A stretch of DNA of 48,052 nucleotides, from positions 1-48,052 of the forward strand of contig CAVTVU010000008.1 of NCBI GenBank assembly GCA_963738305.1. Direction: 5' to 3'. The position numbers and the translations under genes are program-made. Shown one piece after another: positions 1 through 7,742 of the stretch (the stretch's first letter is position 1; each line of letters opens with the position of its first letter). The DNA comes from JBBRHQ01 sp963738305. GTDB lineage: Bacteria; Actinomycetota; Thermoleophilia; Solirubrobacterales; 70-9. Under the pieces are notes generated by a model that saw only the letters and a program-made list of their open reading frames with translations, searched no databases and had not been told where the DNA came from.

Positions 1-51
1 CGGCCGCGCGTGGTTGATCCCTGCTTGTAGCCCTCGGCGTGGCCTCCGCCC

Positions 52-2721
52 TCAGCGCCGCGTGAACGTGGCGGTCATCGACCACGACCACGAGGCACTT
101 CCCGAGGATTGATCGTCGCTGAACTGGCGGGAGTCCGAGCCCGAGAGGGTAAGCGTGACCGTCTTCCCACTGAGCTGTGAGATTGAGACGGTGCTGGTCC
201 CGATCGGTTCGGCCGGGCTCGTTCCGTCGTTCAGCGGGCTGACGAAAAGGCTGCCTGTGTCGTCGTGAAAAAGCAGGATCGGGCCCGGGAAGCCGGAGTT
301 GCAGGTCCCGCCATTGTCCGGGCCGTAGACGATTGCGGGATAGCCGAAGTCCCACCCGAGCTTCAGCGACGGGCCCGAGGACTCCTGCGCACCTCCGATC
401 GTCAGCCCCTCCGGACGGCTGACGTGAAGGTCGCAGCGCTCGTTGTCGAGAGGGTCGCTGCACTCCTGCGAGGCGACGCCGTTGCCGGTCGCGGTCAGAT
501 CCACCGCTGGCACCGGCGTGGAGAACCCGTAGATCGGGTTCTCGCCGTTCTGATCGTAGGTGACGTTCATCTCCGCCGGCGGGTTGCCCGGCGCCAGCTT
601 CGTGGTCCAGTCGACCGTGCGGTCCTCGGTGCAGGGCACCCCAGTGAACTGCTCATGAGCGGTCCAGGAGAAGCCGCCGCTCACCGAGGTGACGTCGAAC
701 TTCGCGTTGGGGTTGCAGGTGTTCGCGCGCCTGCTGTACGGGTCGAATCGGGCTGTTGGGCGCGCCTTCCACTCAAGCTTGAACGGCTTAACGCCGCCCC
801 GGGCGGTCGAGGCATTCGATAGCACCAGGGTCAGTTCGCGGACGTTGCAGGCAGTCACTTCCTCCTTCGCCTTGCTGGACCAGTCCTCGACGTCATAGCT
901 GCCGTCCTTGTTGGCGATGATCGCTTGGACACCGGCCTCCGGCGACCGCGTCCCCAGGTTGCGATAGGTGAGGAAGTTGACGCCGTTGCCGGGCGCGAAC
1001 GTCAGGTACTTCGCGGCCACCGGCTTGACCTCTGTGTTGATTTGCGTGGTCTGTTTGTTCGGCAGCAGGCCCGACGCCGCGACCTTCGGCGTGGCGCCGA
1101 TCCCGTCCCATTGCTGGTAGTTCTCAATCGGCGGCTGGTTCCAGTTGGTGCGCGTGAAGTCCTTCCAGGCCTGGTTCCAGCCGGAGCTGAACACCGACTT
1201 GGCAGCCGCCAGGCTCCTCTGCGACCCGATCGCGTTCCAGGCCTGACGAACGACGGTGGGATTGCCTCCGGAGCGTGCGGCCCAGAGCCAGAAGACGTAG
1301 GAGCCGTAGTCGTGGTGGCTGGGTGTCGGCGAGTCGAGCGGGACGTCGGGGTTGTCGAAGAAATAGGGGAGGGCGCCATGTTCTTCCTGCTGCGGCGTCA
1401 GCCCGATCCCGTAGCTCGGGTCGGTGACGTAATCCATGGCCCACTGCGCGGTCCCCTCCTTGAGCCATTGGTTCTCAGCGCTCGCCATGTTGCCCGACGC
1501 GAAGCTGTAGGAGAACTGGATCATGTGCATGAACTCGTGGGCGAGCACCGGCTTCAGGCCGGTGTAGCCGCCCGGCGGCGTTCTGGGAAAGAGCATCTCG
1601 GCCGGGGTGCTCTCGTTGCTCAGGGTGTGCGAGAAGGTCGTTGCGGTTGCCCTGTCCACGAGCGCGATGTCGACCGCGTCGGAACCGCCGGCGCATGGCC
1701 CCGTCGATCCCTCGTCGGGAAGCGGCTCATGACCCATGAGGGTCGTCAGCGCCGGCCAGATCTTCGACTCCAATGCGCCCATCAGATCGCCGGCGAGCGC
1801 CGCATCGGTGGCCGCATAGCGTTTCTGGTACCAGATTCGCACCTTGCCGGCCGCCGGCCCCGAGGACGCCTCGACGTAGCTCCAGTCCTCAAGCGCCACG
1901 TCGGGGTCCCCGAAGCACCACGGCGAGTTCGGGTCGGCGGTGGCACGCCGGCGTGAGGCGCTGCTTGACGGGCGCCTTCCTCGCAGGGACTTCTCCCAGT
2001 AGCTCCCTTCGTGGAAGGGCGGGATGAGAAATGGCCCGAGCGTCTTCTTCGTGCTCCGGGAGAGGTCCTTCCACTGCGCGATCACCCGATCAAGCGGCCC
2101 CTCGGCGAGCGGGTCGGGGGCACCCTTGTACTTCTTCGGGAGTCGCGGATCGCCGAACGCCGCGAAGACCTTGTAGATCAGGCCCTTTTCCGCGCTGATC
2201 TTGCGCTGCGCCACGGCAACGTCGATCAGCTCGTTCGTGGTGAGGCGGCGGATCTCGACCGTCCCCCGGCCGGCGCGGCAGTTGTTCTTCTCGTTTGCCT
2301 CCCTGACCTTCCTCCCACCGTCGGCGCAGGCGATCAGGTGGAGGGAGCGCAGGGGCGTCTTGGACGGGACCTTCAACTCGGCCTTGCCCCTGAAGGACTT
2401 CCCGGGCCGAAGTGCGTCGACCCTCAGCTTCCCGCTAAGTCGAGTCGCCTTCGCGGACCTCTTTGCCGTCGGCGAGAGGTAGAAGCGGGCCAGCGAGGGC
2501 CCCGCCTTGCGCCTTCCCGCGTTCTTGACCTCTACGGTGATCTTGAAGTCCTCGCCCCGCCCGAGCGTCCCGGCGACGTGCCGCAGGGGCTTCACGACGA
2601 GGTCCGGCCGCGGCGCGCTTCCCGCCGCCGACGCTGCTCCACCAAGCAGAATCGTGGCGGCGATCGCCAGCATGCCGGCCGCCGCCGTGGCGAGACTCCG
2701 GCGGCGGCGCATCACAGCCAT
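52..2721 (-). CDS. Secreted CARDB-domain protein with HEFMH zinc-peptidase motif
   Basis: About 889 residues. The start at 2721 (MAVMRRRR) is chosen because an Arg-rich n-region and a hydrophobic Ala/Leu stretch of a signal peptide follow directly; ATG 2712 is an alternative, and the longer upstream extension lacks signal-peptide character. Residues about 38-155 resemble a CARDB adhesion-type domain (PDLVV start, VKNAG, EANEKNN end). A gluzincin-like motif HEFMH lies at residues 395-399, with a Glu in LKEGTAQW at about 422 as a possible third zinc ligand. The C-terminal part is beta-rich without a family I recognise. Secretion and a peptidase-like fold are well supported; proteolytic activity and substrate are inference. 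It is transcribed away from the FKBP gene at 2858. Confidence 0.8.
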   Translation of the reverse strand: MAVMRRRRSLATAAAGMLAIAATILLGGAASAAGSAPRPDLVVKPLRHVAGTLGRGEDFKITVEVKNAGRRKAGPSLARFYLSPTAKRSAKATRLSGKLRVDALRPGKSFRGKAELKVPSKTPLRSLHLIACADGGRKVREANEKNNCRAGRGTVEIRRLTTNELIDVAVAQRKISAEKGLIYKVFAAFGDPRLPKKYKGAPDPLAEGPLDRVIAQWKDLSRSTKKTLGPFLIPPFHEGSYWEKSLRGRRPSSSASRRRATADPNSPWCFGDPDVALEDWSYVEASSGPAAGKVRIWYQKRYAATDAALAGDLMGALESKIWPALTTLMGHEPLPDEGSTGPCAGGSDAVDIALVDRATATTFSHTLSNESTPAEMLFPRTPPGGYTGLKPVLAHEFMHMIQFSYSFASGNMASAENQWLKEGTAQWAMDYVTDPSYGIGLTPQQEEHGALPYFFDNPDVPLDSPTPSHHDYGSYVFWLWAARSGGNPTVVRQAWNAIGSQRSLAAAKSVFSSGWNQAWKDFTRTNWNQPPIENYQQWDGIGATPKVAASGLLPNKQTTQINTEVKPVAAKYLTFAPGNGVNFLTYRNLGTRSPEAGVQAIIANKDGSYDVEDWSSKAKEEVTACNVRELTLVLSNASTARGGVKPFKLEWKARPTARFDPYSRRANTCNPNAKFDVTSVSGGFSWTAHEQFTGVPCTEDRTVDWTTKLAPGNPPAEMNVTYDQNGENPIYGFSTPVPAVDLTATGNGVASQECSDPLDNERCDLHVSRPEGLTIGGAQESSGPSLKLGWDFGYPAIVYGPDNGGTCNSGFPGPILLFHDDTGSLFVSPLNDGTSPAEPIGTSTVSISQLSGKTVTLTLSGSDSRQFSDDQSSGSASWSWSMTATFTRR

Positions 2722-2845
2722 ACCCCCGGCTTTATGAGCAGGTGGGGGCATCGGAACCCTCCGTGTACTCCCCCAAGAATGTGCCGAATATCTCATACTG
2801 CGCGCGGCCTGGCAAGCGAGCCCGGCGGCGATTCATATCCCTGTC

Positions 2846-2851
2846 TAGGAT
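2846..2851 (+). promoter_or_regulatory. Candidate -10 for leaderless FKBP mRNA
   Basis: TAGGAT ends six bases before the GTG start at 2858, the distance expected if transcription starts at the start codon. Similar hexamers occur at the same spacing before several other genes in this window. Confidence 0.5.
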
Positions 2852-2857
2852 CGGCCC

Positions 2858-3346
2858 GTGGATCGCCGCGTCATCACGCTGATCGTCGCCGCCGGCCTGA
2901 CCGTCGTCCTGGTCGGCGGCATCCTGATCGCCAACAGCGGCGGTTCGGACACCAGCCCTGGCGAGCTCACCGACCTCTCCGCCAAGCCCTCGATCGAAGT
3001 CCCGGACGCGCCGCCGCCGAAGGAGCTGGTGAAGCGCGACATCGTCAAGGGCAAGGGGGCTGAGGCGAATCTCGGCGACACGGTCAAGGTCCAGTACGTC
3101 GGCGTCGTCTACGACACCGGGAAGGAGTTCGACGCGACCTGGGACCGCGGTCAGCCCTTCACCTTCAGGCTCGGCTCCGGCGGGATCATCCCCGGCTGGC
3201 AACAGGGCATCCCCGGGATGCGGGTTGGCGGCCGTCGCGAGCTGATCGTTCCCCCGAACCTCGGCTACGGCGCCCAGGGCTCGCCCCCCGCGATCCCGCC
3301 GAACGCCACGCTGATCTTCGTGATCGACCTGCTCAGCATCAGCTAG
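2858..3346 (+). CDS. Membrane-anchored FKBP-type peptidyl-prolyl isomerase
   Basis: 162 residues. A single N-terminal hydrophobic segment (residues about 5-25) should anchor the protein with its catalytic domain outside the membrane. After a Pro-rich linker an FKBP domain fills residues about 65-162, with recognisable VKVQYVGVVYDTGKEFDATW, the GGIIPGWQQGIPGM core and a Tyr in the LGYG turn. The function is inferred to be cis-trans isomerisation of prolyl bonds in exported proteins. The GTG start at 2858 is preceded by TAGGAT at 2846-2851, only six bases upstream, and no Shine-Dalgarno is visible, so the message is probably leaderless. Confidence 0.92.
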   Translation: MDRRVITLIVAAGLTVVLVGGILIANSGGSDTSPGELTDLSAKPSIEVPDAPPPKELVKRDIVKGKGAEANLGDTVKVQYVGVVYDTGKEFDATWDRGQPFTFRLGSGGIIPGWQQGIPGMRVGGRRELIVPPNLGYGAQGSPPAIPPNATLIFVIDLLSIS

Positions 3347-3361
3347 CGGCATCATTCACCC

Positions 3362-3745
3362 ATGGGGAGCGCCGAGGAGGAGATCCTGCGCCGTGCCTAT
3401 GACGCCTTCAACGCTCGCGACGTCGAGGCGGTCATCGTGCTGATGCATCCCGAGGTCGATTGGCCGAACGGGATGGACGGGGGCCGGGTCCGCGGCCACT
3501 CCGCCGTGCGCGACTACTGGCAGCGCCAGTTCGGGATGATCGACTCGCGGGTCGAGCCGCGCGGCTTCGACACCGACTGCCTCGGCCGCGTCGTCGTCGA
3601 CGTCCACCAGGTCGTCCGCGACACGGCCGGCAATCTGCTCTCCGAGGGGGCGGTTCAGCACGTCTACTCGATCCGCGATGGCCTGATCGAGCAAATGGAG
3701 ATCGTCGAGACGCCTTCCGGCGACGCGGGCGGGCCCGCGCTATGA
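3362..3745 (+). CDS. SnoaL-like / NTF2-fold small protein
   Basis: 127 residues with the usual SnoaL-like opening (AYDAFNARDVEAV, HPEVDW) and a gating region around RGHSAVRDYWQRQF, matching the length of single-domain NTF2-fold proteins. These fold as cone-shaped barrels that bind or isomerise small hydrophobic molecules; no substrate can be assigned here. It begins 15 bases after the FKBP stop. Its stop TGA overlaps an ATG at 3742, which is the probable start of the next gene. Two other SnoaL-like domains occur in the window (13069 and 36336). Confidence 0.85.
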   Translation: MGSAEEEILRRAYDAFNARDVEAVIVLMHPEVDWPNGMDGGRVRGHSAVRDYWQRQFGMIDSRVEPRGFDTDCLGRVVVDVHQVVRDTAGNLLSEGAVQHVYSIRDGLIEQMEIVETPSGDAGGPAL

Positions 3746-4523
3746 GCGCGACGGCTCGATCCGGCCCTCCTGGGCGAACCCGCTCGGCTGGGCGGGCCTG
3801 CTCAAGGTGCTGCCCTCCGGCGAGGACACCGAGCTGCTGGGAGAGCGGGTCGTCGAGATCGAGGCCGAGCTGGGCGAGCTGGACACCGAGATCGCCTCCG
3901 GTCGCCGCGCCGTTCGCGCCCTCGGCGCCGAGGCGCGCTCGCTCAGCGCCCACGATTACGCCCAGACCGAAGCCAAGGCCCGCCGCTCCGAGGTCCGCGA
4001 GCGTGAGCTGGCGCTGAACGAGGCGATCGTCACCCGGACCCGGCTCGCCGAGGAGCGGCGTACCCATCTCGACACCCTCAGCCGCCCTGCCAAACCCGAG
4101 CCACCCCAGGCGCACCTGACCGCGGTCCATGGCCCCCGCGTCGAAGAGCAGCGACGGCGCACCAGGCTCCTGCGCTTCTGGTCGGTGATCAGCACCCCGC
4201 TGCTGCTGGTCGCGGTGATCGCGATCCTCAACTCGCGCTCCCTGGCCTCGCTGACCGCGGTCGGCAACCTGATCTTGCTGTTCATCGCGGTCGAGGCCTT
4301 CGCCCGCCGCCGCCTGGTCTCGTTCATCGCCAGCTTCTTGATGGTGATCGCGCTGCTGGCCGGCGTCCTCATCGTCGTCCTGCTGCTCAAGGACTACTGG
4401 CGCGTGGTGGTCTCGGCCCTGCTCGCCGCCGCCGCCCTGGCCCTGCTGGTCGGCAACGTCCGCGACCTGCGCCACGGATGGCGCGGGCGCGGCGGCGAGA
4501 CGGAGGCGGCCGAGGAGGGCTGA
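3742..4523 (+). CDS. Coiled-coil membrane protein, probable 1-base frame break near its start
   Basis: The uninterrupted frame from GTG 3807 to 4523 encodes 238 residues: an N-terminal helical, charged coiled coil (EIEAELGELDTEI and on to about residue 100), then about four hydrophobic segments (residues about 125-225) and a short charged tail. I recognise no named family. Protein-like sequence in the same frame continues upstream of 3807 (ERDGSIRPSWANPLGWAGL) with no start codon. An ATG at 3742, overlapping the previous stop as ATGA, would supply the start if one base were missing near 3745, giving about 260 residues. As written, only the 3807 start gives an open frame. The upstream extension is inference. 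Confidence 0.7.
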
Positions 4524-4642
4524 GGCGGCCTCCAAGGCCGGGTTCGGCGGCCAGCGTGAGTTAGGACACACGAAGGTTGCGGTGGGAGGGTCGGGGGCGT
4601 ACGGTCGCTCCGCGCCCGGTAAGCAAGCAGGAGGAGGTCCCA

Positions 4643-6037
4643 ATGCCCGCATCCGCCCTCGACGCCGACACCCTCGCGACGCTCCGCGACGGCTTTGGAG
4701 GTGACGTACTCGCCGACGGCGATGACGGATACGAGGAAGCGCGTGCGATCTATAACTCGATGATCACCAGGCGCCCGGCAGCAATCGCCCAGTGCACCTC
4801 GGAGGAGGACGTGAAGATCGCCCTCGCCTTCGCCGCCGACAACGACCTGGAGGTCTCGGTCCGAGCCGGCGGCCACGCGGTCGCAGGCCCCGCGCTCACC
4901 GACGGTGGCCTGAAGATCGACCTGCGGCGAATGAACTCGGCGAAGGTCGACCCCGGAGCGCGAACGATCACGGTCGGCGGTGGTGCCCTGTGGAAGGACT
5001 TCGACGCCGCCACCCAGCCGCACGGGCTGGCGGCGACCGGCGGGCGGGTCTCGACCACCGGGGTCGCCGGGCTGGCGCTCGGCGGTGGCTCCGGTTGGCT
5101 GGAGCGGAAGTTCGGGCTCGCCTGCGACAACCTGCTCTCCATCACGCTGGTGCTGGCGGACGGACGCACCGTCGTCGCTTCCGAGGACGAGAACCCCGAG
5201 CTGTTCTGGGCTCACCACGGCGCCGGCGGTAACTTCGGGATCGCAACCGAGCTGACCTTCCGCCTTCACGAGCTGCCGGCCTTCACCGCGGCGCTGATGA
5301 TCTGGCGGCCCGAGGCCGGCCCCGAGGTAACCCGTGCCTACCGCGAGTTCGCCGAGTCGGCACCCGACGAGATCGGCGGCGGTGTCCTCTACCTCACGGC
5401 GCCGCCACTGGAATTCGTGCCCGCCGACCTGCAGGGTCAACTCGCCTGCGCGGCGCTGGCGACCTACGCCGGGCCCGAGTCCGAGGCGCGCGAGGTGATC
5501 GCGCCGTTACTGGCGGCGGAGCCCGAAGGTCAGATGATCGCCGAGATGCCCTACGCCGGGCTCCAGAGCATGCTCGACGACCCACCCGGCTACCGCAACT
5601 ACTGGTCGGCTGAGTACCTGAACCAGCTGCCCGACGCCGCGCTCGACGCCTTCTGTGCCCACGCGGACGGAGTGGTCGTCCCCTCGCCCACTCAGTACAT
5701 CGTCTTCCCCTGGGGAGGGACGGTCGCCCGCGGTGCGGCCGAATCTCCGCTCGCGTCGCGTTCCTCGACCTGGGTGGTGCACCCGCTGGCGATGTGGGAG
5801 GACCCGGCCGATGACGAGCGGGTGATCGCATGGGTCAAGGCGGTGCGTGAGGATGTCGCTCCCTATGCCACCGGGGCCACCTACCTCAACTTCATCGGGG
5901 AGGAGGGCGAGGACCGGGTGGTCGCCGGCTACGGCCGCGAGAACTACGACCGCCTGGCCGCGCTGAAGGCCGAGTACGACCCGGACGACGTCTTCCACCT
6001 CCACCACCGCATCCGTCCCCCGGCCAAGGCGGCGTAG
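4643..6037 (+). CDS. FAD-binding (BBE-type) oxidoreductase
   Basis: 464 residues. ATG 4643 is chosen over the longer frame because AGGAGGAGG lies just upstream. Residues about 40-210 form a PCMH-type FAD domain. The RAGGH motif (His78) is the usual site of covalent attachment to the flavin 8-alpha position. The region that holds the second, cysteinyl, link in bicovalent enzymes reads GGRVSTTGVAG without Cys, so single attachment is expected. The C-terminus has the berberine-bridge-like ending (YDPDDVFHLHHRI). The family oxidises sugars, alcohols or alkaloid-like substrates with oxygen; the substrate here is unknown. It is probably transcribed alone. Confidence 0.93.
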   Translation: MPASALDADTLATLRDGFGGDVLADGDDGYEEARAIYNSMITRRPAAIAQCTSEEDVKIALAFAADNDLEVSVRAGGHAVAGPALTDGGLKIDLRRMNSAKVDPGARTITVGGGALWKDFDAATQPHGLAATGGRVSTTGVAGLALGGGSGWLERKFGLACDNLLSITLVLADGRTVVASEDENPELFWAHHGAGGNFGIATELTFRLHELPAFTAALMIWRPEAGPEVTRAYREFAESAPDEIGGGVLYLTAPPLEFVPADLQGQLACAALATYAGPESEAREVIAPLLAAEPEGQMIAEMPYAGLQSMLDDPPGYRNYWSAEYLNQLPDAALDAFCAHADGVVVPSPTQYIVFPWGGTVARGAAESPLASRSSTWVVHPLAMWEDPADDERVIAWVKAVREDVAPYATGATYLNFIGEEGEDRVVAGYGRENYDRLAALKAEYDPDDVFHLHHRIRPPAKAA

Positions 6038-6112
6038 GTCCAGAGCGCCGCACGCCGCCGATCCGTATCGCGTTCGGCGCGGCTTTCGGCACGAAGGGAC
6101 TGAAGCTAGTGC

Positions 6113-6133
6113 AACACCAGTGTTACTGGTGTT
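6113..6133. promoter_or_regulatory. Perfect inverted repeat, probable toxin-antitoxin operator
   Basis: AACACCAGT (6113-6121), spacer GTT, ACTGGTGTT (6125-6133): nine-base arms with no mismatch, ending one base before the ATG at 6135. The placement fits autoregulation by a ribbon-helix-helix or AbrB-like antitoxin dimer. Confidence 0.7.
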
Positions 6134-6134
6134 C

Positions 6135-6406
6135 ATGCCGACAAAGCGACCTCGACACGCGATCACCGAGACGCCGCCGGTCGCCGATGCTCTGAACGAG
6201 CTGCGTGACGAGCTGAACAGCGAGCGGATCGACTTCGGCGAGCTGGTGATCCTCGGGCGCGGGAGAAGCTCACCGAGCTGCGAGCCGAGGAAGAACGAGG
6301 AGCGGCGCTACGCCGCCAGCTGGCAGACGCGATTCGAAATCGAACCCTTCCGCCGGTCGACCTCGAGGCCGCAGCCGAGGCCCGCCGCGGCCGCTCCTTC
6401 GAGTAG
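6135..6406 (+). pseudogene. VapB-like antitoxin, frame broken by one missing base
   Basis: From ATG 6135 about 41 residues read as an antitoxin-like N-terminus (ADALNELRDELNSERIDFGE). Reading then has to move to the -1 frame near 6255-6257, in a GGG run, after which it continues as AREKLTELRAEEERGAALRR and on to a stop at 6404-6406. Restoring one G gives a 90-residue protein with the helical, charged C-terminus typical of antitoxins that wrap a PIN toxin. The stop lies just before the PIN-domain frame. Either the antitoxin is decayed or the sequence has lost a base. The family call rests on size, operator and neighbour, not on a conserved motif. Confidence 0.6.
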
Positions 6407-6415
6407 GCCACGGCG

Positions 6416-6832
6416 CTGATCGACCAATCAGCCTGGTCGCGGCTCACCCTCGGGGTCGTCGAGGCCGACCGAGAGGAAGAGATCGCTCGGATGTTTGAGG
6501 ACGGCGAGCTCGGTGTCTGCACTCCCTTCCTGCTGGACGCAGGGTTCTCGGCGCGCGACGCCGGCGAGCACGCGCAGACGGTGGAGCGATTCAACGGGCA
6601 GCCGCGGTACGCCATCGATTGCGAGGTGGAGGATCGCGCCCTCGATGCGCAGGCCCAGCTCGCCCGCGCCGGCCATCATCGCCTCCCGATCGTCGACGTG
6701 ATGATTGCCGCGATCGCTGATCGCCACGGCGTCGGCATCCTCCACTACGACGGCGACTACGACATGATCCGCGAGCGCACCGACCTTCGCTTCGAGAGCG
6801 TCTGGCTTGCCCCCCGCGGCAGCCTCGACTGA
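6416..6832 (+). CDS. PIN-domain (VapC-like) toxin without a canonical start
   Basis: The frame reads LIDQSAWSRL from 6416, the usual PIN opening with its first catalytic Asp, and ends with VDVMIAAIADRHGVGILHYDGDYDMI, which carries the later acidic residues. The length, about 138 residues, suits VapC-type RNases. The nearest upstream stop in this frame is the antitoxin TAG at 6404; between it and the first Asp there is no ATG, GTG or TTG, only CTG 6416. The first ATG (6491) would drop the first catalytic Asp. So the start is either CTG or has been lost by a small change near 6404-6410. Family known role: cleavage of tRNA or rRNA when freed from the antitoxin. Confidence 0.7.
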   Translation: MIDQSAWSRLTLGVVEADREEEIARMFEDGELGVCTPFLLDAGFSARDAGEHAQTVERFNGQPRYAIDCEVEDRALDAQAQLARAGHHRLPIVDVMIAAIADRHGVGILHYDGDYDMIRERTDLRFESVWLAPRGSLD

Positions 6833-6834
6833 CC

Positions 6835-7638
6835 TCACCCCGTCGCTGAGATGAGGCGCGGCGGTGGGCGGCGGAAGATCAGCCCCTCACCAAGCTCGTC
6901 GAAGCCGAGCTTGGTGTAGATCAGCCGCGGCCAGTCGTCGGCCCGCGCCTCGAGATATGTGACCCGGTTGCCGTCGGCGACCGAGGCCCGGGCGGCGGCG
7001 AGGGTGATCGCCCGGCCGAGGCCGCGCTCGCGCGCCGCGGGCACAGTCCCGACGTCCTCGATCTGCCCGATGCCGTCGTCGGCGAGGAGCCGGCAGCAGG
7101 CCGCCGGCCCGCCCTCGGCGCGGGCCATGAACCAGCGATCGCCGCCCGCGGTCCCGAGCATCCGGTCCCACTCGAGCAGCTGCTCGGTGGTCTCCTCCGC
7201 GATGCCGCCGACCTCGGGCAGCCCGTCGCGGATCAGCTCCCGCCGCAAGTCGCCGATCTCCGCCAGGCCGACCTCCTCGACCTCGATCTCCGAGTCTCGG
7301 TCGGGTGTGCGCCGCCACTGCATCGTCACGTCGCGCTCGACGCTCCAGCCAAGTGCCCTGAAGTCTGCGGCCAGACGCGCCGCCGTTTCCATGTCGCGGA
7401 GGAGAACCGCGCGGTGCTCCATTCCTGCGCCGCCGATCACCTCGTCGGCGATCCTCGCGATCTCCTCGGCGCTCATCTCAGGGTCCTCGATCAGCACCCA
7501 GTTGGAATCCCAGACCCGCGGGATCGAGGGGCAGAGGAAGGAGGTGCCCCACTCGTGCTCGACCACCTGCTCGCTGGCTGCGCGGTCCAGCCCGATCTCG
7601 AAGTCGAGGATGCGTTCAAGGTCGAGACTCGTTTCCAT
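6835..7638 (-). CDS. GNAT-family N-acetyltransferase
   Basis: 267 residues from ATG 7638 (METSLDLERIL); a GTG 7659 start would add seven residues. The C-terminal half holds the acetyl-CoA motif (VPAARERGLGRAIT, the R/Q-x-x-G-x-G loop) followed by a helix and the YTKLGFDE motif common near the end of GNAT domains. The N-terminal half looks like a degenerate first GNAT-like lobe, so it may be a tandem GNAT. Substrate unknown. It converges on the PIN gene and diverges from the fatty-acid oxidation fusion at 7743. Confidence 0.85.
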   Translation of the reverse strand: METSLDLERILDFEIGLDRAASEQVVEHEWGTSFLCPSIPRVWDSNWVLIEDPEMSAEEIARIADEVIGGAGMEHRAVLLRDMETAARLAADFRALGWSVERDVTMQWRRTPDRDSEIEVEEVGLAEIGDLRRELIRDGLPEVGGIAEETTEQLLEWDRMLGTAGGDRWFMARAEGGPAACCRLLADDGIGQIEDVGTVPAARERGLGRAITLAAARASVADGNRVTYLEARADDWPRLIYTKLGFDELGEGLIFRRPPPRLISATG

Positions 7639-7742
7639 CAGCCGCGGAGCCTGCCACACGGTGACCCCCGGGGAGGCAGCGGCTCGGCCGCGCCGATAGC
7701 CTCCCCGCCGCCCAGCAAGAGAATCCGGAGGAAGCGCACGAA

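Noticed and set aside
6120..6419. A 99-residue protein read straight through the antitoxin region
   Set aside because: After about residue 46 the frame turns Arg/Pro/Ser-rich, while the neighbouring frame carries helical antitoxin-like sequence ending just before the PIN domain.
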